A DNA stretch of 64,000 nucleotides from Neurospora intermedia (GCA_037102815.1 BTPP01000009.1:930001-994000), one strand, 5' to 3'. Numbered from the stretch's first letter, positions 23,416 through 33,897 are shown. Notes: generated by a model from the sequence alone, not told the origin. Translations and numbers: made by a program.

Positions 23416-24701
23416 CGTAGTGGTTGATGTTGATTGAACCCCTTGATGCTTTTGCTCTGTGAACTTTTGTGACACTTGCAGTATAGGTATATTATCAGTC
23501 TGGCGCGTTCAGGGCTTCATGCCCGGACACGAAACAACATCTCGCTAGCTCCGACGACTTTTTTTGGTGGGGAGACGTCGATCCAGCCAGGACCCTGAAA
23601 ATTCGAGATACAGATGCAAAGGCAAAGAATGAAACCGTTGACAAAAATGCATACCGCAAAATGCCAAATCAAGGAAACATCATTCGACTCATGGTCCCAG
23701 AAAGGAAAACCAAAGGGAGATTGTTCCCAACAGAAATGGCAACTGGTGAGAATGGCTAGTGTAGCGAGAAAAGAGTTGGGGCTCCATTCAAACACTGCCT
23801 GCCGATTGGCGCAGACCCCAGGCAACCCTTATGACGTCATTGCAGCCATCTCCGTTCGTCTCGACGTTGACTTTCCCTGGGCCGCCGGCGGTCGAGAAAA
23901 GACTCAGAAAAATATAGATCCCTCTTGGGTGAATCTGAGGTTCACTGTCTCACTTGAGTTTTGCTGATTTCTCTGGCTGTCTACCATAGTGTCTAGCGTC
24001 TGGTGCGCGATTAGGTAAGCACCCCGTTGTTTTGTTCCATGTGTTAACCCTACTCAGCATTCATCTTCATAACCATCACCGTATTTGAGGGCATCAGAGC
24101 AGTCAAGTTTACTTGGAAGTGTGCGCGCACCAATTCGCGAGTCGCTGGCATTGGCATTTGCTGTCTCGTAGGCGGCCCGGCTTACTTGATCGAACATCAA
24201 CACACCACCTAGCCCATATAGCGCAAACGACTTAGCAATGAGGTCGTCTATTGATAACTAGGAATGATGTACCGCTTGTCCGGTCCACTCATGGCCCTAT
24301 GATGCTAGTTACGGCATTCCAAGATGATGGCGTTCAAGATCTAGTGTGGTAACTTCATGGTAGCTTCTAAACATGTTCCTAACATGGTCGGCAGACCATA
24401 TATCAGCGTCTCCGTACTACTTTAAGGGAGTGCCCATGCATAGCACGGAGACCTGGAGCTGCACATCAAATATTGTTCAGTTTCCTTGCACACCGTGCTT
24501 TGTGTTGGCCGTGAAAAAGAGCCGTCCGAACAGCCCCAGCCAATTTCATGGAGATGCTTGTACGCATATCAATGCTCAAGGCAGCTGCCGGCGGTGAGAA
24601 TCCAGCGTGAATATGTACTGATAATTCAGTCCTCCAGTAACGAATGCCAACGGGATCTCATAGCATCATAATTTCGATTTCGCCAAGTAATGCAGCTCCC
24701 G
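23416..24701. other. Intergenic, 1.3 kb
   Basis: Promoter side of the hydrolase gene and 3' flank of the coiled-coil gene. Apart from a perfect TGACGTCA palindrome at 23832-23839 I see only short chance frames. Confidence 0.5.
23832..23839. promoter_or_regulatory. CRE/ATF-type palindrome TGACGTCA
   Basis: A perfect 8-bp palindrome, the consensus for CREB/ATF bZIP factors, about 420 bp upstream of the hydrolase ATG. An 8-mer can occur by chance, so its function is only inferred. Confidence 0.35.
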
Positions 24702-27700
24702 TTACTTTTGTCCGGTCTTGGAATACTGGATGCACTCTTCCAACGTCTGACATATATCGGCCATGTTCGCTACGACCGTCGATGGAGGGTTCCCTCGCTC
24801 GGCCATCTTGTTTCGGTAGTTCTGCATCGTAATGAGATGGTGCTGCAAGTCTTTTTCTGCAGCCGCCATGGCCTGCTTCAAGCTCTTCGGTTGGGGCTGA
24901 GTCCTACCAGAAGCATACACCTGAGCTTGTAAACTCGAAATTTCCTTGGCCATTCTGTCCAATTTTTGGCTCTGACTCTGAATCAGAGCTTTCTGTTCCC
25001 CGAATAGTGCTTTGATAAGCTCGGCGTCGACGGAAACGCTGATGCTTGCTGATGAGTCGGCTGTGTCATTCATCCGAGCACGCTCCTCCTTCAAGTCCAT
25101 CACTTCATTCTTGAGCTGGTCGACGTTATCAGATATCGTCTTTACGACACCCATGATATCTTTGAGGTCGCCAGCGTTCATGATAGACGGAGGGGCAGTT
25201 CCCCGTTGCGCTTGGCCTTCCTTTCTCAGATCGGACACCTCATTGTTCAAAGCGTCCACCTTTTGCGAGATGGCAGCCAGGGCAGTCATCAGCGCTTCCG
25301 AGTCCCTAGACGGAGCAGTCCTGAGAGGTGTTGCCACAACCCTCTTTTCCAGCTGCTGGTGCTGCAGGCGGAGGTCGGAAATCTCGCTCAGCACCAGTGC
25401 GACGCTCGTCTTAACATCCTCTACAGAAACGGAGAACTCTGCAATGCCATTGTGTTGCCGCTCTTTGCTTTGAAAATTCTCCTTGATGCACATGATGTCG
25501 TCCTGTATGAAGGCCATTCTGTCCACCATAACCTGGAATGAGTCGAAGAGGGTGCTCATATCTCCATGGAGACCGCTAACGTCCGACTGGAACTTGCTAA
25601 TACTGCGTTCAAGCGGGCGAATCACGGCAGCCGCCTTAAGCTGCCCTTCAGTATCCGCCAGTTTCTTCTCGAGTGTGGAAACCATCTCTTTCCACCCGGC
25701 AACTTCTTCGTCCGAGGACACGACAGACGGATGGGGTGAGGGTCGCAGTCCGAGAATGTCGGCCCTTTCTGAGACAAATGGGGCCGGAACAACGGCGTCG
25801 GAATGGTGAGAAGCTGCAGGGGGTTTGGCTGTGCTGAGCAAAGTGCCACTGCACTCCGGTGGGCCTGTGTTATCGGCAGTCCTAGAATCATCGCGCTGCT
25901 GCTCCTGCTTGTTGGGAGCAAATGATTGAGTTGTAGAGGCCGAGCCGTTCGACTCGGGCTTTTGCTGTGTCCTTTCGTGCGGCTGATCTTGGACCTCTGG
26001 GCGAAGTCGGCATTCAGGGCAATTGGCGAGAAAGCGCTCCAGGTCCTCGACTCTACTGGGCCAGTAGAACTTTGTAAAAAGCGCCTTCTTAGTGCGTTTT
26101 CTTGGGTAATGTACCCCGTCGGGCCCGCGGTGACAGTCAGACATAATGTTCATCTGCAGCGTACTCTCGGGCACTACCAAGCGCCCATTCCACAGTAAGA
26201 GATGGTCCCGAGTTGTAGTGTAAGGACTCCTTGCTTGATTAGCCTGGGATCTGTATCGATGCAACTCCGGACTCTTCTTATTGGCTTCTTCTAACCGCAT
26301 TCTCAGTCTGGATCCGGAAAGATAGAGCGAAGCGGCCGAGGGTTGAACGGTTGTTATGGTCGAGCTTGAAAGATGTGCGGCGCTCTTGCTGTCATCAGTA
26401 TGCTTAGAGTGGCGCATCTCCTCAAGTTTGCGTTCATTCTGAGAATTTTGCTCTCGTCTCTCCTGCCCGCCGACTATCATTCTGCTCTGATCATCAACCT
26501 GCTTGTGCACCTCGCGTTTGCGTTGTTCTTCGAGTCCCTTCCGAGCTTCCCCAGCTTGCTTCTGAGCTTCGACTTGATTGCGCTCCTCGTCGAGCCTCTT
26601 TTGCTCGAGTCGCTGCTGGGCTTCGGTCTCCTTGCGTTCCTCCTCACGACGCTTCTTGATTTCGGCCTGTTTACGTTCCTCTTCAAGTCGCTTCCGAGCT
26701 TCTTCGGCTTGCTTGCGTTCCTCCTCGAAGCGTTTCTGTGCTTCTACCTGTTTTTGAGTTTCGGCTCTCTTGCGCTCTTCCTCAAGTGCCTTCTGCTCTT
26801 CGAGTCTCTTCTGTTCCTCGATTTGTACCCGGGCTTCCTCGGCCTTTTTCTTGGCCTCCGCCTGCTCGGCTTCGGCCCGTTTGCGTTCCTCTTCAAATCT
26901 CTTTTGGGCTTCCGCCTGCTTCCGAGCTTGGGCTTGCTGGCGCTCTTCCTCAAGTCTCTTCTGCTCTTCGAGTTTCTTCTGCTCTTCGAGTTTCTTCTGC
27001 TCTTCAAGTCTCTTCTGCTCTTCGAGCTTCTTCTGTTCTTCGAGCTTCTTTTGCTCCTCAAGTCTCTTCTGCTCTTCGAGTCTCTTCTGCTCCTCGAGCT
27101 TCTTTTGCTCCTCGAGTTTCTTCTGTTCTTCGAGCTTCTTTTGCTCCTCAAGTCTCTTCTGCTCTTCGAGTTTCTTCTGCTCCTCGAGCTTCTTTTGCTC
27201 CTCGAGCTTCTTTTGCTCCTCGAGTTTCTTCTGCTCTTCGAGCTTCTTCTGTTCCTCGAGTCGCTTTTGTTCTTCGAGTCGCTTCCGAGCTTCTTCGGCC
27301 TGTTTGCGAGCTTCAGCTTGTTTGCATTCCTCTTCGAAGCGTTTCTGGGCTTCGGCTTTCTTGCGCTCTTGCGCAAGTCTCTTCTGCTCCTCGATTTTCG
27401 TCTGCTCTTCGAGCTTCTTCTGCTCCTCAAGTCGCTTCTGTTCTTCGAAGCGCTTCCGAGCTTCTACCGCTTGTTTCTGCGCTTCGGTCTGCTTCCGAGA
27501 TTCTTGGGCCTGCTTTTGAGTCCTTTCGTCAAGCAGTCGGATTCGTTCTCCCTGTTGTTCATCAAGACTTCTGGATTCTTTTGGCCTCGCTTGCTCCTGA
27601 AGCTTCTGTTGATCGAGTTTCTGCTGCTCGAGCCGCTGCTTCTCCAACAACTCTTGGTGCTCTCGAAGCTCTCTTTCAAGTCTGAGCTTTTCTTGTTCGA

Positions 27701-28871
27701 GCTTTTGTAGCTCAAGCCGACGCTCCTTGATCTTCTGCGCCTCGAGCCTCTCCTCTTCGACTTGCCGCTGCCTGAGTTTCTGGTTCTCCATTTGCTGTTG
27801 CTTGAGCCGTTGTTGATCAGATCTCTGCTGATCGTGACCATGCTGCCTCTCAAGCTGGGATTGAGCACGGGGCGCGGTAGGCGGCCGAAACAGGAATGCC
27901 TCTTCAGAGCGCGGGCCTAGTGGTGGCAGACGTTCTCCAAACTGATGCCATCCATGGTACTCATCCTTATCTGACTGTCGTAAGGGAGACCTGTTGTTGT
28001 CTGGATGCCAATGTTGGGGTGCTGAGTGTTGCTCTGGGTACCACCCGGAGCTGTGGTGCCGTTTGGTCGGGTGAACGTCGTCTTGGGAGAAGGGTGAGCC
28101 TGAGCGCTTGCGCGGCGGTACCGGTTGTTGCTCGGATTTCCTGTTCGGTTCCAACAGGAACTCCCAGCCCGTACCTCGCGGTTCGGCCTTGACGGGCATC
28201 GTGGGAGGCGTTCTTGAGCGAGTCGGCGAAATTTGGTTCGGTTGCCTTTGGGAGTCAAGGGGAACTTGAGGAGAAGCACGAGGCACGCTCCGTTGGGCCT
28301 CCAAGATGCGTGTTTGTTTCGGAGGTTTCCCAATAACGAAGGTTGGGATATTGTTGCAATTGATTAGGGTTCCTCTCATGTCATTGAAGAACCCAGCTGC
28401 AGTGGAAAAAAGCAATGGATCCGTCAATCTGCCGGCGTTTTGGCTGGTAAGCTGAGGCCCGTACTGGTCGAGCCAGGCAATGAACTCATCGACAACGTGG
28501 GTAGTGGGTGAGTTGTGAACACGTCTCATCCTTTGGAGAGCAGTTTTGCGAGCATCCACAAGCATGTAGACCAGCTCTCTGACATAGCTGGGTTTGGTGC
28601 TATAGCCTCTAGCCATGGCGTTCCAAAACTCTGGTTGACCCCAGAATTCACCACACCGGCGAAGGGCCCTGAAAAGTACGAAGACGTTGTTGGCATACTT
28701 GAGCTCCTGTATGGCCAACGAATCCACCATGAATCGCCTGACCTCGTTGTGTTGCTCATTGGTGTAAACTTTGGCTACAAATCCAGCCGACCAGACATTG
28801 TCGAAGGGGTGATCCTCTTGGATCTCCGGGTCAAATCCATATAGGACCGGAGGCTGTACAAAGGATACCAT
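24702..28871 (-). CDS. Giant coiled-coil protein with an integrase-type HHCC zinc-binding segment, 1,389 aa
   Basis: A single frame runs from the first ATG at 28871 to TAA at 24702. An acceptor-like CTAGCACAG just upstream leaves open an earlier 5' exon. Residues 1-200 look folded (VYTNEQHNEVRRFMVDSL, ARGYSTKPSYVRELVYMLVDA). A Pro/Ser/Arg-rich linker follows, then about 450 residues of Glu/Lys/Arg/Gln-rich helix; residues 525-645 are roughly 18 copies of LEEQK(K/R). At about 885-960 lies a segment like the zinc-binding domain of LTR-retrotransposon integrases: LLLWNGRLVVPE, then His-x6-His (CHRGPDGVH), then FYWPSRVEDLERF, then CPEC. There is no RNase H or integrase catalytic core. The C-terminal 350 residues are coiled coil with regular Leu/Val heptads. 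It could be a scaffold that captured a transposon domain. Function unknown. Confidence 0.82.
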   Translation of the reverse strand: MVSFVQPPVLYGFDPEIQEDHPFDNVWSAGFVAKVYTNEQHNEVRRFMVDSLAIQELKYANNVFVLFRALRRCGEFWGQPEFWNAMARGYSTKPSYVRELVYMLVDARKTALQRMRRVHNSPTTHVVDEFIAWLDQYGPQLTSQNAGRLTDPLLFSTAAGFFNDMRGTLINCNNIPTFVIGKPPKQTRILEAQRSVPRASPQVPLDSQRQPNQISPTRSRTPPTMPVKAEPRGTGWEFLLEPNRKSEQQPVPPRKRSGSPFSQDDVHPTKRHHSSGWYPEQHSAPQHWHPDNNRSPLRQSDKDEYHGWHQFGERLPPLGPRSEEAFLFRPPTAPRAQSQLERQHGHDQQRSDQQRLKQQQMENQKLRQRQVEEERLEAQKIKERRLELQKLEQEKLRLERELREHQELLEKQRLEQQKLDQQKLQEQARPKESRSLDEQQGERIRLLDERTQKQAQESRKQTEAQKQAVEARKRFEEQKRLEEQKKLEEQTKIEEQKRLAQERKKAEAQKRFEEECKQAEARKQAEEARKRLEEQKRLEEQKKLEEQKKLEEQKKLEEQKKLEEQKKLEEQKRLEEQKKLEEQKKLEEQKKLEEQKRLEEQKRLEEQKKLEEQKKLEEQKRLEEQKKLEEQKKLEEQKRLEEERQQAQARKQAEAQKRFEEERKRAEAEQAEAKKKAEEARVQIEEQKRLEEQKALEEERKRAETQKQVEAQKRFEEERKQAEEARKRLEEERKQAEIKKRREEERKETEAQQRLEQKRLDEERNQVEAQKQAGEARKGLEEQRKREVHKQVDDQSRMIVGGQERREQNSQNERKLEEMRHSKHTDDSKSAAHLSSSTITTVQPSAASLYLSGSRLRMRLEEANKKSPELHRYRSQANQARSPYTTTRDHLLLWNGRLVVPESTLQMNIMSDCHRGPDGVHYPRKRTKKALFTKFYWPSRVEDLERFLANCPECRLRPEVQDQPHERTQQKPESNGSASTTQSFAPNKQEQQRDDSRTADNTGPPECSGTLLSTAKPPAASHHSDAVVPAPFVSERADILGLRPSPHPSVVSSDEEVAGWKEMVSTLEKKLADTEGQLKAAAVIRPLERSISKFQSDVSGLHGDMSTLFDSFQVMVDRMAFIQDDIMCIKENFQSKERQHNGIAEFSVSVEDVKTSVALVLSEISDLRLQHQQLEKRVVATPLRTAPSRDSEALMTALAAISQKVDALNNEVSDLRKEGQAQRGTAPPSIMNAGDLKDIMGVVKTISDNVDQLKNEVMDLKEERARMNDTADSSASISVSVDAELIKALFGEQKALIQSQSQKLDRMAKEISSLQAQVYASGRTQPQPKSLKQAMAAAEKDLQHHLITMQNYRNKMAERGNPPSTVVANMADICQTLEECIQYSKTGQK
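26951..27288 (-). repeat. 18-bp coding minisatellite (LEEQKK repeat)
   Basis: About 18 tandem 18-bp units inside the coiled-coil gene, each encoding LEEQK followed by K or R. Units differ mostly by synonymous T/C or A/G changes, so expansion is not recent for all copies. Length polymorphism between strains would be expected. Confidence 0.9.
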
Positions 28872-30167
28872 GTCTGACGACAGTGTCCTCCACTTGAAAA
28901 AGGTTGTCTGTGCTAGACCCGAAGGATCTCGCAATGCCGCGAGGTTGAGGAGCGCACAGAACGTGCTCGCATTGGCGGAGCGAGCAGTGGAAGCTCAAGA
29001 TGGTGGGCGTCGAGAATAGCTGGACGAGAGTACAACTGCAAACTGGTTGCGGCTGGTGTTAGTATCACAACGGAAGGAGACCTGCTAAAACGAAGCAAGG
29101 CACTTAGCACAAAAGTAAAGCAAGGTACCAACGAGGTTCCACAGGCAAAGAAGAAAAAAAAAAGGAAAAGAAAAAAAAAAGGAAAAGAAAAGAAAAAAGA
29201 ACAAAAAGGACGAGGTGGGTAGATTTCAGTTCTAGAACTTGAGTGAAGTTGTGGGTGGAGAGAGAGCACTGCAGAGATCGATGAATGTCAGTTTGGCCGT
29301 CACGGTGCGAGCAAAATCCTTGACGGACCAGCCAAACAGAAAGAGCCATTGCCCGCAGTGCGGTTAGGAACGCGGCGGGCTTCAAAGACAGGCTGTTTGC
29401 ACTGTGGCCCGTCGAAATGACCGTTCCAGTTTGACCAAATGAACGACGGGGAAGCGCCCAATTTGATATGTCAAAATTCCCATAGAACCACTCCCCGATT
29501 CTCACATCAATGTCGACACCTGATGGTTTACAGGTAAGTTGCCCCCACAAGCAAAAGGCGAATACAGCTTGAGCTGGACTGTGCGGATTCCTGAAAAAGT
29601 GGAGGCTTCTTTTCCCTCTTAAGGAAAGTCGAAAGGGCAAGTGGTGATCCACAATGACCAGCTGGCGGTCGTCCGAACCTTTTTTTGCGCGGGCGGTTGT
29701 TGACATCTGCACCTGACTCTGACCAGGCAACGGCGGGCGGGAAAGAGCCTGGGTATCGTCACCAAGTACGTCAGTTCTGCAGGCATTCGGTCTGAGTGCA
29801 TATGACGATGCAGCGCGGCAAATGATCTCAAGGCGATGGGTGCTTCAGGACGTCCCCTTCGACGTTTGAGCAGTGGTGGACTGGCAGAGTCAGTTGTCTG
29901 GAAGAGGCATTCAGCGCGACGGAGTGCTCGAACGAAGAAACTCAGGTTTGACATGTCGTGGTTTCCTGTCCGTACCGTCACTGGCGGGATCCTGGCAACA
30001 TGGATCCCACTGTCACAAAATCAGGGTCCACGGGAGGGTTGATCAGGGTCCCGTCGTCCCGTCTGTTCCGTCTTCTCGGGACGCCGGCCACGTGCAATCT
30101 ATCAGTACCGGTTTAACATCATACTTCACCTCAGCTTGGGACTTCCCTCCGCCTGAAGCGTCTCCTA
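28872..30167. other. Intergenic, 1.3 kb
   Basis: Upstream region of the coiled-coil gene and 3' flank of the NmrA-like gene. It holds a polypurine A/G-rich tract at about 29148-29210 that yields a spurious Phe-rich frame on the minus strand. No gene is supported. Confidence 0.5.
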
Positions 30168-31319
30168 TCACTTGCTCAAAACAGCGGACCAATCCTGCTT
30201 CTTCATCCATTCCTCCAAACTGGCCATGGGACACTCAATCCCCGCCTGTTCACAACTAACAGTCAATACGAACCCCTCCAGCAAGACTCCTCGTTCGCAA
30301 TCACTCACCTTCCTCATATCCTCCGCCGTCACCAAATCCATTCCACCTCCATACCCAGGATCATCAGAGTAGGCAAACATCATGGCCACCTCAACCCCCG
30401 TATCTTTGTCCGCGGTGTCTGCTATCATGTCATCGACTGACACTTGTACATACACGGCCTTCTCCGCGGGGAGTCTAACTGCCTTTGCCCATGCCTGCAG
30501 GTACTCAGGCCAGGTTGCGTGGGAGCCCATGGCCATGTAGTCTTTGCCCGGAGGCATCTGGTGAACGGCATACACAAAGTTTCCAATGTCTCCATTGACA
30601 TCCAAATGGGGGATCAATGTGTTGGGCGAGCATGGCAAGCGCATGTGAAAGGAGCCATCGGCTTGCTGTTGCGTACCTAATGAGTTCTCAAAGCAGCAAC
30701 CGAAAAACAGGGGGCAACACACATTTTGAAAGTACGAATTCGGAAGGATGGCATGACTGGTCATGAAGTAGCCCGTTTGTACGCAGGACATCTTCGCTGC
30801 TAGAGTCGGGTAATTTTCCAGCACATAGTCGGGGAAGATATCAGCCTTGGAGTCAAAGTGATACAAGTCCGTGTACTTCCCGCCACTGCACTTTCGGGCG
30901 TGGCTCAGAGTCGAGACCAGGAAGCCATTGTCCTCCAATGTGTCTACTAACTTAGCCGCTGCATCAGCAATATTCTTTCCCTGCCGATATTCGACGTCGT
31001 AGGCGTAACGACGGCAGGTGATACCCAGCTCCTGTGCCTTGGCGCGGCAGTCGGGACGGAAGAAGGGCTCCCAGTACTGGGTGACGCTGAAGATGATGTT
31101 TGCTCCTGCAAATGCGGCATCAAGTGTCTTTGGGTCATCGAGCTCAGCGGTCACCATCTCCGCACCCAGAGCCGCAAGGGCTTGGGAAGCTGGGGATGAG
31201 ATATTGCGTGTTAGGCCGCGGACCATATATCGGGGGTTTTGAAGGAAGCGGCGAGCGACGGAGCCGCCTTGATTACCCGTGGCGCCAACAACCACGATTA
31301 GTTTCTTCTCTTGGGCCAT
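30168..31319 (-). CDS. NmrA-like Rossmann-fold protein (about 343 aa after splicing)
   Basis: NmrA-family proteins are atypical short-chain dehydrogenases that bind NAD(P) and often act as redox sensors or regulators. The N-terminus has the nucleotide-binding motif VVVGATGNQGGSVA. Two introns are inferred although the unspliced frame has no stop: 30722-30666 (57 nt, GTGTGT...ACAG), whose removal gives SYFQNQADGSFHMR, and 30308-30246 (63 nt, GTGAGT...ACAG), whose removal gives AEDMRKAGIECPM. Both joined strings fit the NmrA pattern far better than the translated introns. Exons are 31319-30723, 30665-30309 and 30245-30168. Later motifs are LIPHLDVNGDIG and HQMPPGKDYMA. I do not claim it is the nitrogen regulator itself. 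Confidence 0.88.
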   Translation of the reverse strand: MAQEKKLIVVVGATGNQGGSVARRFLQNPRYMVRGLTRNISSPASQALAALGAEMVTAELDDPKTLDAAFAGANIIFSVTQYWEPFFRPDCRAKAQELGITCRRYAYDVEYRQGKNIADAAAKLVDTLEDNGFLVSTLSHARKCSGGKYTDLYHFDSKADIFPDYVLENYPTLAAKMSCVQTGYFMTSHAILPNSYFQNVCCPLFFGCCFENSLGTQQQADGSFHMRLPCSPNTLIPHLDVNGDIGNFVYAVHQMPPGKDYMAMGSHATWPEYLQAWAKAVRLPAEKAVYVQVSVDDMIADTADKDTGVEVAMMFAYSDDPGYGGGMDLVTAEDMRKVSDCERGVLLEGFVLTVSCEQAGIECPMASLEEWMKKQDWSAVLSK

Positions 31320-33384
31320 CGCTTCTGTGGTCAGAGTGTGGAAGTTGGTGATACTTTTGGGCAGTGGACGGCGTCAGCTACCTGCGTGGCTCGTACGACT
31401 GTTGGGAGCCTGGATGAAGCTGGACGTCCAAGGTCACTTGGCAAAGGTGACTAAACCCCTCAATTGCCCACCCCAAGCCCAGCACGGGACAAGGTCTGCA
31501 AAAAGCAACCTAAGGCCACATGGTCAATATCGATCAATAACAGTAATATTATGCAGGGGCAGGTTGTTCCTACTTGGGGGTGGTATGTGGTGGCAGCTGC
31601 GGTGCTACGCCAAGACCAACCTGTCACAACAGCAGTTGTTAGATTCAGGGGTACGGCATCTGCCTTTCCCCCCTGGAGCAAAGTAAACAGAGCGGTTGCC
31701 CGTAGGGTGTTTGTTACCACATGGCAAGGAAGCATCCTTCCTTGGTACCACGCCAAAATGGCTCTTTCACAAACCTGAGTTTTTCGTCACGACCAGCCAG
31801 TTTGCTGTAATTTGTCACATTCCATGGGATGTTGACCTTTGGGTCTAGGCGTCGGGTGTTGGGACTGAAGCCAGCTTCCATGGGTTTTCTAGCTGAGAAT
31901 GGATTAAGTTGTATCTGGTGTGGTACGGTGAAGGCGAAGCTGAGTTGGACGTGGGTGGGACAATTGGAGCAACAGCTTGTCTGTGGCCAATGGGTTCCAT
32001 CAACATCGCTGCGGTGCGAGTAAGCTTGCAATGGCGATTCGACACAACATCAAAAGACGCATGTCGCACAGTTGTTGACTCTGCTATTTCCATTGATTGT
32101 GTTCGCTTCGTGTAAGTGCCGTCCCGATGGTCAGGCCACGGTGAGAGATGGCAGCGAAATGGAAGGTAACAATGTCGCCGGTACAGGTGAGATCCTACCG
32201 CCAGTGCAGGACGCACACTGCCCAATATTGCCACATCGGTCGGGTCGCATGCATGCTGGCTGGAGTGCATTATCTAGCAGGAAGTTTCAGTGGGCGTCGA
32301 ACTACTGTGTAAATGGGAAGTCGGGTCTGGCTGGAGAGAAGTGAAAAGATGATGGAAGTCAGAGTTTCGGCGACGTCGAAAAATTCAAGTTACCAGTAGC
32401 AAGCCGAAAGTGAGGTCTACGGCCCGGTTTGCGCTTTCCTTCAAGAATTGGTACCTTCTTTTCTCCTCAACTTCAACAAATGAACCCCACCAATTGCCGC
32501 TCCCGACGCACTTTCCCAGCCGCATTCTCACTCCGCGAGGTACCAACCAACGAATGCTAGAGGTAGGTAGACATAGGTACCGTCACTGCACTGAAGGGAG
32601 CCCGCAGATGAGGAAGGAAGACTGGCCTTCCCAGGTTCGAACAGTCGACAATAACGCCAGCATCCGGATGTCACCTCTCCACGTTCCTTCCAGTTCTACC
32701 GGTTGCCTTCCCGTATTACCACCTACCTGCCTCATTCCGTGATCTCAAGGGAAACAACTTCGAAAGTGTCTGTGTCAGTCAAGTGTCCTTTCCATTTCCG
32801 GTCAGCATGATTGCTTCAGGACGGGAGTTATCAAGGTCCTCAGCCCACCTACTAGTACAGTTTACTAGCAATCATCACGCCTTCTCCATGACGAATCTTC
32901 TCCTGACAGGCACTCCTGCTCTAAAACAAACAACTGCACTTAAACGCCAAGAATAAAGACAATTTCCAAGTGGAATCCGCCGCAGAAAAGGCCATGACAT
33001 GAACAAAGTGAAAATAAAAAATTATTTCAGTTCCTTGCTGAGAGAACATTCACTGGTGTTGACTTTACGGAGATAAAACAGGCGTCTGCTCGTCTGTCTG
33101 CGTCGGACTTTTCCCTCTGCTCTCTTCGTCGCCCTGTTGTACAACATCAGCCTCATCTGCAACCTGCAAGCCCCCTGATTGTCTTGCATTCTGGACTTTT
33201 CTTTGTCTGGAATACGGGTACCGCGCCCTGCATATGCACTCTTTGACATAATAACCGATCAGTCAGAGGCAGGTAGGTGACTTCCATTCTCGGGAGTCGT
33301 CAATGTTGACCGGTATGACGTCTGTTCTGGGGGTTGGACACTAACTCGGCTCTCTCTCATACAGACGGAATCTAGACTTTCGAG
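31320..33384. other. Intergenic, 2.1 kb, with a probable 5'-UTR intron
   Basis: Separates the NmrA-like gene from the first secreted-protein gene, which are transcribed away from each other. A spliceable unit at 33273-33364 (GTAGGT donor, ACTAAC branch, ACAG acceptor) ends 20 bases before the ATG at 33385 and is likely a 5'-UTR intron. AGGTAGGTAGACATAGGTACC-like motifs occur at 32560-32582. Other frames look like chance. Confidence 0.45.
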
Positions 33385-33897
33385 ATGCATATTGTCATGT
33401 ATGCTGGGATTATCCTGGCCATTGTTTCCAGTGTTCTTTCTGTTCCGACAGCAGTCTCGGCCCCGGCCTCTCAGTCTGACAACTCTACTTCCTCCTCCAC
33501 TTCGCCGCAACAGAACTTCCAAGTCATCAAGTGTCAAGGAAGCATATGGATGAAAAATACGACGACCCATGACTCAGCACTCGTTGAGGACTGCCATCAT
33601 CTACAACGTAACATTGCAAAGGACGGTGAGTGGAGGACTATGTCGAGCCGCCACCGCAATCTTGCAACGTATGGCACCTGTGTCTTTGGAGTCTGGGGCT
33701 TCGACGGCCTCGACATCTTCAAAGTCGGGAATGACGACATCATTGACCGAATTGACGAGGCCGTCGCCGAGTTTGCATTGCAGGATGGCGACGGGAACTA
33801 CCACGTTGGAGCAGAGGGCGAATTCTGGTGCGACAGCCTGATGAGCTGGCAGGATGGGGTTATCTGGGGCATTTACCGCTCTGATGATGATTTCTGA
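33385..33897 (+). CDS. Secreted Ecp2/Hce2-like protein A, 170 aa
   Basis: Single coding exon. Residues 1 to about 26 form a signal peptide (hydrophobic core after MHIVMY, Ala-rich cleavage region), followed by a Ser/Thr/Asn-rich segment with potential N-glycosylation (NSTS, NTTT). The mature part has four Cys (IKCQG, VEDCHH, YGTCVFG, EFWCDS) and the Hce2 hallmarks YGTCVFG, then FKVGNDDIID, then VGAEGEFWC, ending in IWGIYRS. Hce2 proteins are homologues of the Cladosporium effector Ecp2. Some are effectors in plant pathogens, but the family is widespread in saprotrophs, where roles such as antagonism are suspected but not settled. It is related to the gene at 35072. Confidence 0.8.
   Translation: MHIVMYAGIILAIVSSVLSVPTAVSAPASQSDNSTSSSTSPQQNFQVIKCQGSIWMKNTTTHDSALVEDCHHLQRNIAKDGEWRTMSSRHRNLATYGTCVFGVWGFDGLDIFKVGNDDIIDRIDEAVAEFALQDGDGNYHVGAEGEFWCDSLMSWQDGVIWGIYRSDDDF

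Noticed and set aside
26373-27710. 445-codon Leu/Phe-rich plus-strand frame
   Set aside because: It is the antisense of the Glu/Lys repeat; CTC/CTT codons arise from GAG/AAG. No signal or domain.
28913-29269. Phe-rich hydrophobic minus-strand frame suggesting a membrane exon for the coiled-coil gene
   Set aside because: The hydrophobic run is just the complement of an A/G tract; no splice donor joins it convincingly to the downstream exon.
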